The notes under the pieces were generated by a model. The model did no database searches. It had not been told where the DNA came from and was given only the letters and a program-made list of their open reading frames with translations. Shown in pieces: positions 1 through 12,680 of a stretch of 64,000 nt of DNA (its first letter is position 1; every line of letters starts with the position of its first letter). This DNA comes from Albugo candida (lineage: Eukaryota > Oomycota > Peronosporomycetes > Albuginales > Albuginaceae). The position numbers and the translations under genes were made by a program. Location: positions 310,001 through 374,000 of the forward strand of contig CAJNAR010000173.1 in the NCBI GenBank assembly GCA_905220665.1. The letters are read 5' to 3'.

Positions 1-517
1 AAATAACCCTAAGTACAGTATAATAGCACCATGCCTTTACGCTGCTTGCCATGTATTACCATATCGCAATTTGAAGTCAAGCTAAAGTATAGTTTGACCT
101 TCAGACTGGTTCCATCGGCGATTCAAATTCTGCTATTTGAATGAAGTAGATCAGCTGGGAGCAGTCAACTCTGACCTATAACTTTAAATGGCATGAGGCA
201 TGTCCGGTTATGCTTTTTCACGCTTCGTTTGGATAATGTCGAAGAAATTGAAGCCAAAGGTACGATAGTCACCTTTGACCAAACCATCCTCTCTGATTGT
301 GACTTGCAATCCTGATTAGCATGTCTTGGGACCACATAACAGCCCTACTTTTGGTCAAGGCGGAATCTTTGTAATCCGAGATGGATTGGAAGAGTAGCAC
401 TTTTACACAAAACAAAAATTACTGCTTAAGGAGCTTGAAAAATTTGAAACGAGGGAAGACCCGTACATGCCTTACATTATCTTCTATCGCAATTCTTACC
501 AGCAGGAAAATTTATAA
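1..517 (+). CDS. 3' part of an unrecognised multi-exon gene
   Basis: I do not recognise this protein. Coding-like stretches on the + strand can be joined by plausible short introns. One exon ends near 271, a candidate 51-bp intron follows, a second exon contains GPHNSPTFGQGGIF, then a 66-bp GT-AG intron (about 380-435) leads to a last exon containing EDPYMPYIIFYRNS and a TAA at 515-517. The upstream part lies outside or is unresolved. Its last 41 bases overlap the 3' end of the oppositely oriented decarboxylase-like frame. The exon joins are inferred from splice signals and reading-frame phase only, so this could also be chance open frame. Confidence 0.3.
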
Positions 518-1293
518 CCATTGCTGGAGAGCAAAACCCAACGGATATCGGAAAAATGTCTGGGAAGTGGACACCATCTCCCCATTTGCCACCCTTTAAT
601 TTGCCCTCACCGGAAACAAACGAGAACCACCCTCGAAGATGAGGAGTGACTGAGATATAATTTTCAGTGATTTGTACATCCTCTGTGTTAGACAGAGGTG
701 GATGGACGAGCTCCACGTTTAGCGGTATGTATTTGGAATCGACAGGCAATGAAATAAAAGCCAGCTTCCGCTTTAGACTCACAGAAAAAAAAGGAGTTTT
801 TCCTTTCATTGACGAAACCTCCACACGATTACACAGCTGTGATGAACGATCGCGAGCGCTGAAGAACCGGAACCTCGCTAGCTGCTTCGGTATTCCCCAG
901 TTAGCTCGCCCGCTCTGAACGGAAGTTCTTGTTGACACATATATTCGTGTGATTCCAAACCTGCTCTTATTTCCATGAAAGGGTACGGTGAATTTGCCGG
1001 GACAGAAAATCAGCTCGTCATAAGGCCCTATAAACTTCCTTTGGTCGTATCAGTACCCTGCTGATGAAGCTATTCTTACCGCAAGGAGTTTCCAAGTAAC
1101 GAATAATCATAACCGTACCAATGCCACCTACGTAGCACCTATCTTGCGAGTGGCCCGTCGATGTTGAGCCGAGTGGATCCGACCAAGAAGACGGAATGCT
1201 GTGGGATCTTGTGTAAGTCAAAAATATAAAGCATTCTGCTTTCATGTCATTCCATGGCGGTGGGTACAAATCGGAATCGACATTTTTATTCAT
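477..1293 (-). CDS. Acetoacetate decarboxylase-like protein
   Basis: The protein resembles the eukaryotic, mostly fungal, branch of the acetoacetate decarboxylase-like family. Two exons are visible. The first encodes DLYPPPWNDMKAECF and GGIGTVMIIRYLETPCG. A GT-AG intron of about 53 bp (about 1020-1072) follows. The second continues PYDELIFCPGKF, then RANWGIPKQLARFRF, and near the end GKWGDGVHFPDIFPISVGF. These blocks occur in family order, including the 'NWGIPKxLARF' stretch. I chose the ATG at 1293; an in-frame ATG at 1413 is the alternative. The frame stops at 477, but a donor just before the stop suggests the real 3' end may be spliced further left. The substrate is unknown, and eukaryotic members are not proven decarboxylases. 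The catalytic lysine cannot be assigned with confidence. Confidence 0.8.
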
Positions 1294-3839
1294 CTCAAGT
1301 GGTCGTACGGGAGTGTCAGTGTCTATGGATGCAAAAGACGTCCGTATATGATTATCTTCGTACAAAGATCGATCGCTAATAATAAACTTTGGTTGGCAGG
1401 TACCGGTCGTCAAGCAACCACACTCTAGCTATGGGGGCTAACATCGTACCCAGTCTATGCTTAGTGGATATAACAGTCTGCCAAGCGGATTGGAACCATG
1501 GTCGTACAAGCACATTGTGATTATAATAGATACAGCATAGATCCAACTTGCTCAACCTTATACATTCAATGCGCAATGAAAGAGTTTTTTTCAAGCACTT
1601 GGTTATCAGACGATCAACAACTGTTTGCGATCAATATTGATGATCTTGATCAGGTTAATTATCGAGATGAAGACCATCAATGTGAGGCAGACACAATACA
1701 GTGGGTATTAACACAAATGTCAACGAGCTTGAACGGATGCCATGAAACCTAGTGCTCATAATATTTTGCTGTTCAAGAAATAAGGCTCTCAGTACTATAT
1801 CAAGCTAAAAGGCCGCACGAAAGCCTCACTGTTCACCGAAGGAAAGTTTGAGTGAATGGTAACGTTTTGCTGTATAATAACTAACGGCATGTTCACAACC
1901 GGATTGTTTGGCCGTAGCGATATGTTGCTTGTAGTCACGTGCTCAAAACTTGAACTTTACGCTGCAAATGTGAGCAAGATCGCGATCATAATGAAAGAAC
2001 TGGCTGTAATACACTACACGGTATTCATTTTCATTGTTGGCGTGAAGCCGTGACCATAAATTGGGTCGTTCGGGCGTTGATAGCGACGAGGAAGAGCTAG
2101 TTTCCATCCTCTACGGATGTGCTTTAGTAGCAACCGATGGAAATGTTTCCACCTCCTCCATCTACATCACCGGAACGCGTCTCGACCGTCAGAATCGATG
2201 ACCTGCAGCAATCATGTCATACATAGCACTGGTTCCTCTACTAAATCATTGCGGGTAACATGATTTGAAAGGAGCTCGCGGATGCTATCAAGTTACATAA
2301 ATGTCTTGACACTGGTAAGAATACGACCTAAAGATAATGCATTCGTTCAACCATTAGCCAATAATCTAGACACAAGAAAGGATTGCATACAACGAGCTAT
2401 AGCATGTATATTTTTGTCTACAATTCTGCGCAATTAGAACTTACATAATTGGAACTTTTCTTTGTCAAGCACTCTCTGCTATGTATGCAACGCTTAAGGC
2501 TTCCCGAAATGCTCCTTTTTCGAGTGCTTTTCTATTGTGTTCAAGAAAGACAACTGCTGTTCAAATTGACTTGCACTCAAGCTTGTTTACTGTAAGCACA
2601 TACATTATATTTCCAATTCACCTTGCCTTCAGGCGTCGACTACTACTCGCTACTGAGTGCCCCCTCGAAGTATAAAATGATCCGTTCGTCTTTTGAGGCA
2701 ACAAATAATACAATTTCTGGTAGATGCTCCCGGGAAATGTGCTTTATCGCGATTGTATGGATTGAGGTCGCTTTCTCGTCAGCCAACTTGTGATCTCCTT
2801 TAGCGTATCGGTTGACGAGTTGCTCCATTATCTCCTGTTTTCTGACTGCACTCATCCGGTTACCTATCAATGCATACCATGTGTGAAGCAAATTTTGTAG
2901 ATGGCGATTACGGATGTAATAATCAGGTACACGGATTGTCAAAAAGTTACTTGGACATTGTCATGCCGACTAGGTTCTTCAGTATACTAAAGTTCTCTAG
3001 CTACCAAAACCACAATAGTGAGACAATCTGTTGATACCAGGCATTTATTCTTGAGTATGGGTTATTGATGCGATTTCTTCTGATTAATCGTATAGATGAG
3101 GGATACGTGCACAGCTTATTTCAATTGAATACTTCATTTGGATTCAGACGTCAGAACCCAAGAGACTACAAGTTTGAATCCTTACAGAATGAAGTGAACT
3201 CATTAACAGGTTTTGCTTAGTCAAATGAAAGGAGTGTTTATCTAGAACTATTGGATGAGGCACATGCATGGATTTCGGATGAAGATTGAAAACGTTTTTG
3301 ACAAGATGTAATGTGCTACTGAGTTAGCAGGCAGTTATTGTGAAAGTGAAGAACTCACTGTGTAGAGGCAGGCGTTGCTGAGCTGATCCTAGTTGGCATG
3401 GAACAAATAGAAATAGTCGCCCAGAGAATGGAATCAATTAGTGCTGATGCTTGCGCAGGCTTCCATAACATAGGTATGTCTGTATCTCATCGATGGGATT
3501 TCCGATTTGCTAAAATTGCTTCGATAGGGCAAATCTCTACTGACGTCGATCAGCGCTCCGAAAATCTGAATGTGCTTTCGCACAGAATTTGCCATTCTTC
3601 CTCGCGAGAAACAGCAACCTAGCAGTGTGAGACTAGCGATATTTATGCAAATCTAATGATGGTCAATTCCATTTGGATTGAGTGAAGACAGCTAATATCG
3701 CATAGTTCGAGTCCCGCAAATACGTATTGTCGAATAAAAAAGCGATGGTAGCTATTGACGCGCAATAGAACCATTTCCACCTCCTTCATCTAGCGTCAAA
3801 ATTTGTGCAAGTTCTAGCAAATTTTGAATTTGGGTGTGT
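1294..3839. other. Region without a recognisable gene
   Basis: No family could be identified here. The best open frames are 1498-1752 (+, 84 residues, ATG start), 2643-2942 (-, 99 residues, charged and coding-like but isolated) and 3398-3622 (+, 74 residues, with an acidic MEQIEIVAQRMESI start). Any of these could be a single exon of a small gene. None shows a domain, signal peptide or splice-connected neighbour that I could support. Confidence 0.3.
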
Positions 3840-5129
3840 TCATGAATCATCACCGAAATCTTCGTCTTTAGGATCCTATTGAGAAGACACGATCATAGCT
3901 GGTCGAGTGACACTGAACTAAGAAAACTTTACCCTTGGTTCTAAATCCTCTCCATAATTGATCGCATGGTCCACATGCATCAAAACATTCGCAATACTTT
4001 CTTCCTTCGTGATATTCATTGGAACAAATGCAACCATGCTGTAATCATTTATCTATGCACGTGATGTATCTTCAAGACTTTGTTTGAGTATATGGGAATG
4101 ACAAACCTTACCACATTGCAAATGGCCGTATTCAATGACCGCCATTTCGTACTTGTATTGCTTACCAGTGTCTCGATAAGAAGCTCGGAGGATGGATCCA
4201 AGTATCTAATTATATGAATGAAGTATGTTCGCTTTTAGTTTTTCTGTATGATCATGAAGTACTTGCGTACTTTTCAAGCTCTTTTTCGTCCACCAGGTCA
4301 CACTTGGTAAGGACATTAATGTGAGGTAATTCGAGCTGAATCATCGCTGACAGCGAACAAAGGACACCAGATATGAATTTGTTGATATCCGAAATAAATA
4401 GTGAATCGATCTGGCAGAACAACCGGTCATGTGATTTCTTAGCTTAAAGAAATAGTTTCTCACCAGATAGACCCCACAAATGGCAAAACCCCAGCAATGA
4501 AGCGCCTCGCAGAGATTTTTCATTACTGGTAGATGAGAATACAATTCGATTTGCCCTAATAAAAAAAATATTGAGTAAGACTGATATAAATTGTGCATAG
4601 TGAACCTATGCAACAAGAGCGGTACCTGGGCAATCAAATATGAAGTAGTCATCATCATTGTATTCTGTCAAAAGATTCTCCAGCCAGTCCAAATTTTGAA
4701 CCAAATATCTAACGGTGTGAAATCATCAATGGGAAATCACCAAGTTAAAAAATTGCAGCATACTCCATGCAGTAAACGAGTCCTCCATTCGGTCCATACC
4801 CAAGCTCTTCCATCACGTCTTCCACACTGATTAAATCTCGTATATCTAATTCACAAAAAGAACCATAAGCTATCCAAGATAGCATCAAGGAGATTCTAAC
4901 TGACCAAATGCGACGGGATACTCAAACTGCTCAGCAGCAGGGTCCAAATTGACAACATAAGTCATTCGACCAGACGCAGCGCAAAACTCTTGTATATTAT
5001 TACAATATGTGGACTGAAAGAGATAGAAATACGTAATCAGTGATCGGTACAAGCCTCCTCTTGACATGCTGCTTATCTAAATACTTTTCCGGTTCCAGCA
5101 GGACCCATAACCAATTGACAACACCGCAT
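3840..5129 (-). CDS. GPN3: GPN-loop GTPase 3
   Basis: GPN3 is a homodimeric GTPase needed for assembly and nuclear import of RNA polymerase II. The gene is split by several short introns. Exon 1 (5085-5129) encodes 15 residues ending in the P-loop GPAGTGK, and the loop is completed by STYCNN in exon 2. Then come [17 protein letters not shown], the GPN loop in [14 protein letters not shown], the G3 motif in [31 protein letters not shown], the G4 motif in [18 protein letters not shown], and an acidic tail ending DEDFGDDS. Motif order and spacing match the family. Intron 2 begins GTCAGT. The start is the ATG directly before the P-loop exon, as usual for these proteins. The ATG lies 53 bp from that of the divergent TPR gene. 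Confidence 0.93.
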
Positions 5130-5182
5130 GACTTCAGGTATAATGTGATCCTTTTAAAAGCCCCTTTTGTAGAGTCGATGAG
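5130..5182. promoter_or_regulatory. Compact divergent promoter between GPN3 and TPR gene
   Basis: Only 53 bp separate the start codons of two head-to-head genes, so any core promoter and both 5' leaders must lie in or overlap this stretch or the first exons. No TATA box is obvious; a T-rich/A-rich run (ccttttaaaagccccttttg) is present. The promoter role is inferred from position alone. Confidence 0.5.
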
Positions 5183-8100
5183 ATGAGTTCACTGTCAGTG
5201 TCGGCTGATGTTATTGAGGCTTATGCGGACTCAGCATGGTGACGTCACTCTCAATGCTCTGATTGACGAACTGAATGCAAACAATTATCTCTTGTAGGAA
5301 GAGCGGACTTTTGAAGGAGTCACTGACATGTTACAAGCGCATTGCTTCTTTTCGCGATACAGTCACCACTCGTCATATCCACTTTAAACTCGGAATGCTA
5401 TACTTACTGATAGAGGAGTATGGGAGTGCTTACAAAGAGCTCTACCAAGAGGTGAACGAGAGTTATGGCATTATCCAAGAGGAGAATGAGTCTTTAGTAG
5501 GTTCTGGCTCAGATAGTAGTGTATACCTGGAGAACAGAATGCAAGAAGCAGCTATCAAAGCTTGTGCGTTGAAGGAGCTGGAGGATATCAAGAAAAGATT
5601 TCCAAAACTGTTGAAGGAGAATCAAATTGATTTTGTTGGAAATGATACACACTGTATACGTGCAATCAATCTGACTGTAATGGCAGCAATGGCTTTTACC
5701 TATCGTCGATATGGAATGCTTGATCGCACTGAAGAAGTGCTTTCGTGCTGTAAACAACAATTCAGCCTACTAAGCTCAGCTTATTATCTTGAGTTGGGCT
5801 TTCTATCACATGCAAGAGGTGATCACTCTGCGGCAATTGCTGTATTCAATCAGGTTATGACTCATGAGACAAAAGACTCGGTACTCTTCAATAGAGCTAT
5901 GATTGGTGCTGGACTATGTTCGTTGCATCAAGGTGCATTCGACGTTGCGGGTCAGGCCATACATGAGGCGATCCGTCAACTAAAGACTCTGTATGGAAAA
6001 GCAACATCGCCGACACGCGAGGTCATCAGTATATCCTTATTTGACGCGCTGTATCTCTTTGCAGGACTCCAAATGATATCACGGACGCTCAAGCCAGCAG
6101 TTGATGCTTTTATGGAGCTTATCCAATTGAAGTATACAAGCAAAGAGCGGGAAAGATTCCGCGCACCTACTTTACTATCTGTAGCCGAAGATGGTAGATC
6201 ACAATATTTTACTCCACTCATGCTAAGAGAGGCAATTCGACATCTTAACGAGATAGAGACGCGCTATGGACCAGATGTATGCTTGTACCTCCATCGATCC
6301 AATCTTTATAGAGCTTTGGGTGATATTGAGCTTTCTGTCAGAGATATAGCACTCGTAGAGGCTATGGACTCAGAATATTTGGCAACATACCATCAGGCTG
6401 ATTGTAGAAAAGAACTTTTTGACGTAAATACCATTTCTTGGATTCCTAAAGATCTGATATACGCACTAGATCATTCCATGAGGCAGGATGAGTATGTAAT
6501 TCCTCGGCTGGTGGACACAATGCCAGGAGAAGACAAAAACCAATCGGTTACAGCGCAGGAAAATCAGCAAAATAAGCGCCATATCTTTAGTGAGGAATCA
6601 ATTTATCGTTATTTTGATGAGAGACTGCTTGAGGACGACTCTGACACCTATGCCGAAATATGTCGATTAGACATCATGCGACGAAGACCATTGCAACGAA
6701 AGACGACGAAGCCAAGTACTGATGCGGAAGATTTATTATGGGATGGAACAATTCTTGATCAGCCGTACTGCAGCGATGAAGCAGCGAATATTATGGAGGC
6801 ACTTCATAGTTCATGTTCCAAACACGACAAAGATCCGTATATATGCATGCTTCTTGGAATACATGCACTTGAGATGCTTGATGCTTCATCTGCAAGTCAC
6901 TATTTCACAAAAGCGCTGACATATCTTCAAGCAGAAAGTATTGAATCGATTAGTCCGCTCTTTTATGGCTGTGCTAATACTACCACCCGCATCTTTTTGT
7001 GGAAATTAGTGTTACCTCGAATGAGATACTATTGCTCTATTTGGCTATCACTTTCGCGAATGCTGAACAATGAGATTAAATCGGTGACGGATGAATTCAA
7101 TGAATTTGATTCGGCGTATTTTTCGGATGGGAATAAAGATAACACTCTGCTGTTTGCCCAGATTTCCATAGCAAAACTCATGGACGGACCATTAAAATTT
7201 GCCTGCAAAAGTCTGAAAAAGTGCCAATCTTGTATCTCACAGATACAAAAAGATCGCCATGGAGATGCAAAACACGTGACGGCATATGAAATTACAGAAA
7301 TCAAAGACATTTTCTCAAATGCAGGATTGAAGTCGTTTTGTTTGTTCCCATCAATTTCGAGGTCTGAATTTTATGAGAAGCTTACACACGAACGTTTCTC
7401 TCCTATTCAAATGCTGGCTAAAATCGACATATACGCAAGTGAACGATTTCTGCGTCGTTTTTTAATACTTCACATCATTCAGCTGTACGAATGTAAAGAA
7501 AAGATTGACGCAGCTAAAGGAACCGGATACAGAAGGCGACCTGCCATTGTAGCAGCTCACAATGAAGAATCACATAGACTTGATCAAAAGTTTGATGAAG
7601 GCGTCCTTAAACTGGCAAAGTTGGGGAATGTTACATCGGGCATTTCGATATTTGATTTGATTCTTTTTTCCAACAAAAATTATATCAGTGGAAGGAGCTT
7701 TTCCCGTTCGGATTTCTCGCAAATTAAAGAGCACGAATCTCCAGATAGCAAATCACAAATGCATCACAATCGTTTGCTTGATCGATCCAAATGGTTGGAG
7801 CAGCAGGTGGGGTGGAAATTTGAAGCACTGGCGGATCTGAATCATTCGCTTTATCATTCACCACTAAATACAGACACATCATGGAGTAGGTTTCGCCTGT
7901 TTAAAAAAGTGGGTAATGCTACAGCCGGACTTGCTGATGCCAATTGCTGCTTGCAGCGATTCGGCTCACACATTGTTTGGAAAAACAAATTCAAGCCGGA
8001 ATGCAGGAGACCTGTTTTCGTCAACGATACCCAACGCGATCAATGGTTAAGATTGGTTTTCATCTGCGGGGAACTGAATGTGGAGCTGAAGAATTTTGGA

Positions 8101-11100
8101 GAAGCTGTTTCGAAGTTCTCATCAATAAAAGAAAACCATGGTGGAAGTCAAAAAGTTTCTCTAGTGAAAGTCTTAGAACTGCGCACTAAATGCTACATCT
8201 CGTTGAAGGATTATTCACATGCAGTCGCAGACATAAATGAGCTTGAGGATATACGCAAGTTAGAGAAGCACAGAAAGCTGGACGCAACAAACTCCTCGGT
8301 AGAGAAAACACTCTACTTCATTTTGGTCGGGACTCTTCATTGTAAGTACGTCCTCGATCATCGCATATTTGCATCAGCAGGTCAATCGAATGAAATTTGT
8401 TTTGCACCATGGTCTTTGCGTTCTTTGACAACCATCACTCGGCAATATGATAGTATACATCTAGCGATGGACGCGTATCAGAGCGCCGTAGAAATCTCCG
8501 GGGCACATCATCTCGTTCGGTACTTGCAAGGTCGTATGCACGCGATAACTGGTGACTCAAAATCCGCCATACAAAGGCTAACGCAAAGCTTAGCTGCGTA
8601 TCCATCATTTCCACCGGCTTTATTTCTGCGGGGATGTGTCTACTTGAAAGAAGGCCTCGTCACGTTGGCTCTAGTCGACTACCATAACGTTTATCAATTC
8701 AAACGATCGTATCCAAATATTGCCATTAGCATCGCTTACTGCTACTACATGCAGCATAAATTGGATCACGTCCTCGAAATACTAACGGAAACGATTTCTT
8801 TTGGAGACAAAAACGTGGAAATACACTACTTGAGAGGATGTGCTCTGATGAAACATCTCGCAATTAACAATGCAATCAAAGATTTTAAAAGAGTGCTGAG
8901 GACACAACCATTACATCAGCGTGCACTCTTTCGACTAGGCGTTTGCCATATTACAGCACAACGTTGCCAAGAAGCACGCAGTATTTTGATGCAAGTCACG
9001 GCTTTGGAACCCAAGTGGTTCGAGGCCTGGCGCTCCCTTGGGTATGCTAATATGTGCCTTAATCAATACGAAGAGGCCATTACTTCATACACTCGTTCCA
9101 TCGAGCTTGTAGGCCATACGAGTTCTATACGGGCAGCATCGTACCTCGAGCGTGCGATGGCATACTTTCATTTGCAAACATTTACAGCAGCATTAAGTGA
9201 TCTCAACCAAGCAGTGAAGTTTGACAGTCTTCAGTTTCTGGTTCTCATCATGGAGCTCATGATATACTCCATTTTGAACGATAAGGAAAATAAGCGGCAT
9301 GCCATCAATAAATGGATTTCTCGCTGCCAAGAAAGCGATGAGGTTGCTTCGTTAAAGTGGATCATCAAAGGATATGAATTTACACCAACTTATTCATTCT
9401 TATGTCAGCACTCGAAGAAGATAACAACCTTATCCACAAGGTCATTACAACCAGCAAGAAGTCGTTACCCTCGTCTTGATGGTAAAAGGATAGGAAGCAT
9501 CAGCTCGTTAATGCAAGCAAAATGGCACTTATTCTTCAGGATCCTGGTTGCAAATTATCGTTCATTGAAAGCGCTGGAGAGTATGAAAGTTGAGACTCCC
9601 CAATGTGACAATGAAATTGCAAAAATTGTACAAAAACTGCGGATATCTGATACCGCTGTCATCAAAACGCGTCGAAATTGTGAGATAGCGCTTATTTTAT
9701 GGGTGTACAATAGTATTGGCATATCAAGTTTAGCAGACGGAATGGTAGAGGAGGCGATACGAGCATATACTCGAGCAATTGATAATGATTCGGAAAATGC
9801 AATTCTGTATTATAATCGATCCCAGGCGTATGCTCGTAACCAGAGACCAGAGTCTGCGATATCAGATCTACAAATTGCAATTCGGATTCATTGTAGGTGC
9901 TTTCAGGCACAAAATAACCTTGGGATTGCCTTATTAAAGTCGAAACAGATTGGTGATGCTCGAGATGCATTTGTTGCTGGTTTGGAGATTGCTGTTAACG
10001 AAAAAGATCGAGCGATTATTATGTACAATCTTGGAACAATTTGTCATTCGCTTGAGCAGCATGTAGAAGCTTTACAATATTACGAACAAGCGATAAAGAT
10101 GGACAGTTCCCGTTACGAGTTTTTCTTCAATCGAGGCTCGATATTTCACAGCCAGGAATTTTATAAGGAAGCACTGGAAGATTATAATCGTGTGCTCACA
10201 ATTCTGAAATCATCAGAGAATGATGCGACTTTTACAACTCCTGATCTTTCTAGTGTCTATGTGAATCGAGCACAAACTTATGTTTCCCTCGGACTATGCA
10301 GTGAAGCAATTGAAGACCTCATGACTGCACATCGTACACTAAAAAGCTCAAAAGTGCAGCAAGCTCGCACAAGACCCACTTTTGCACCAAATGATACACG
10401 TAAAAGAACATCGCACTTTGATACTAACGAATGCGTCGCATCGAAACTGTGGACGTTTTGCGTTCAGTGGAAGCAAGCGCTCCGGATTGCCACGAATGAC
10501 TTTTTATTCTCGTTCAGCTGTATTCCGTGCTACAACTTTTCGGAAATATATCAAAGCTTTAGCAGCCGACTTGCAGACTCGAATCGTGGACAACACGATA
10601 CAATAATCGACTCTATCGATCGTGAAAAAGAGTTTCAAATTGATAGCTCCGATTTGAAGCTCCTCCAACCATTTCAAGATGAGTCATTCTTTCAGTTCGA
10701 ACAGTATGTGTCACCGAATGACTATACAAACTCGACCATAATACACTATTTTCCTCTCATCGGTCAAACGGAAGTCAAGAATGCGGTGAAGTATTGCCTG
10801 AATGGAGAGTATACCACCGCACTTTACCACCTTCTTCGAGCTCACTACTTTTGTCCGAGGGACAGTCACGCGGAATACTTACTTCTGATGTGGAGAGTCC
10901 AAGTCATGCAGAAAGTCGCGTGTCAGGAGAAAGCTAAGGATTTCCGAGCAATAGACCTTCTATCAACTTTCCTGGAAGACCGAGAACATTTCGACTCTAC
11001 TCAGGTGAATGAGGCATCCGATAATGATGAAATGTTGCAAAAGACTGAAGACTGGTTAATACAACGATCCGTTATCCGCGCTGATATGTATTCTTACTTG

Positions 11101-11757
11101 GGATGTTTGCACCTACTGGATGGTAGTGTCAAATTGGCGAAAAAGAGCTTCAATGCTGCTATTCAAAACCGCCCAGATTATGTTATTGCATTCTTCAATC
11201 TGATTATTTTGTCGCTGGATTTGGAGAAATACGACGACGTCTTGCATCGCATCTTGCAAGTTCTGCAATTGTCCATTGCGTTTTGTGATAAAAAGGCGAA
11301 GTCAAATGAAACGCTTGGTCTCATGTATGAGGATCGATCCATTAAAATTATCGCTCCGACAATTGTGGCATATTTCTTGCAAAGCGACACATTACCACTG
11401 ATCAATGAGCTTGTTCGCGCTCTTGAACGTTATCGACGTCAGCTTACAGCGAAAAAGATTTTTGATACGGAACAAATTTTCGAAGTACAGGGATTGATTG
11501 CCGTGATAACTGAGAAGATCATATACTTGGAGAAGACACGAACCGTACCATCACATTTTGCAGAAGACAATTCGATACCATTTAGTCATAAGCTACAGAA
11601 GTTGACTCGTAATGTGCGAGAATATACGGAACGATTTCTTTATCATTCAAAATCGACGAATCATTCGGAAGATTCCCTCTTTTCGCTCGACAACGAATTT
11701 GATACCGAACTGGATAAATTGTATTGCGAAATAGAGTCAGCGTTATCAATATCCTGA
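5183..11757 (+). CDS. Large tetratricopeptide-repeat protein
   Basis: This is a protein of about 2171 residues built largely of tetratricopeptide repeats, which normally act as protein-protein scaffolds. A 56-bp first exon (5183-5238, MSSLSVSADVIEAYADSAW) joins through a 59-bp GT-AG intron (5239-5297) to one long exon. The splice keeps frame and gives a better N-terminus than the internal ATG at 5275. Clear TPR arrays lie at about residues 1066-1330 (for example ALFRLGVCHITAQRCQEA and WRSLGYANMCLNQYEEAI) and 1490-1700 (AILYYNRSQAYARNQRPESA, YNLGTICHSLEQHVEALQYY). Further degenerate repeats occur near the N-terminus and at about residue 1940. There is no signal peptide or membrane segment. The size and TPR layout recall TTC6-like proteins, but orthology is unproven. 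Confidence 0.92.
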
Positions 11758-12074
11758 AAGCATGAGATGACGCAGACGGCTTTAATTGGTCGGATTACGT
11801 CCGTCACTAAGTCAGGTCATGACGAAACTTACATGGAATAGTCTATCCTTGCACCCACTTGAACGCCTCTATGTTATATATGTTTTTTCGCATATGAGAA
11901 AAGGTCGCTCGGTCAACTACAGACAGCAGCATTATTCCTTGGATTTGCGCTTGAGATTTATCTTTTTCGAAATATCAAATGTGTTTCGATTGTTGACAAG
12001 TTTCAACACACTTATATCCGCTCGGTAAGAAACAACTGACAGCATCTTGACTGCTATCAATCGGCGCAACAAAC
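11758..12074. other. Intergenic spacer
   Basis: This 317-bp spacer follows the TPR gene. An 80-codon + frame (11786-12028) has no recognisable features. I see nothing else in it beyond probable 3' and 5' untranslated sequence. Confidence 0.4.
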
Positions 12075-12461
12075 ATGACAGATCAACACGGTTGTGCCGA
12101 AATTTTAGACATGACTTTTGGCGGTGCAAATAAAACACAAAACGTGGGCAGATCAGACATATACTCACCGCCGTGCTGTCCCAGTCGTGGCCATTATACG
12201 ACGCAACAAGCAAGTCGAATACCTTCTCGAATCATGGATGTCTCTGGTCTACCTATCATATGTGAAAATTGTGGCATTTCATATTTCTCTTTGCAAAAAG
12301 ATGTAGATGCTTACAATGCGGTGTCAGACGAGGTTGACAGCAAATCTTACTGTTCAGGAGAATGCAAGTGGAGTGTTATAATGTATGACCAAATCGAAAG
12401 GCATTTGCACGCGACATCTGAAACCAGATTCGATCCGACGTCAGTGGTCCTTACGATGTGA
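12075..12461 (+). CDS. Small cysteine-rich protein, function unknown
   Basis: A 128-residue single-exon frame whose C-terminal half has a possible metal-binding arrangement: ICENCGISYFSLQKD (C-x2-C) followed about 28 residues on by KSYCSGECKWS (C-x3-C). This could hold zinc as a treble-clef-like finger, but I cannot name the family. The N-terminal half is Ser/Pro-rich and looks disordered. It lies between the TPR gene and the convergent PSMA3 gene, whose stop codons are 219 bp apart. It may be part of a larger spliced gene. Confidence 0.5.
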   Translation: MTDQHGCAEILDMTFGGANKTQNVGRSDIYSPPCCPSRGHYTTQQASRIPSRIMDVSGLPIICENCGISYFSLQKDVDAYNAVSDEVDSKSYCSGECKWSVIMYDQIERHLHATSETRFDPTSVVLTM

Positions 12462-12680
12462 TCGACGAGTATCCTTGTTTCTATTGACAAAAGTCAATTT
12501 AGTGAAATATGATATAGGAATCTGTGCATAATTGTATCGCAAAAGGAATGCTGAATATGTCAGGAATGACAGGGTGATTTGAAAAAAGATAATAAGGTTG
12601 ACGTGATAATCCTTTGCATTTTGATCTTAGCTCTCACAGCTTTCGTGACAACTATGCCAACAATTGAATTCGTGTGAGCG

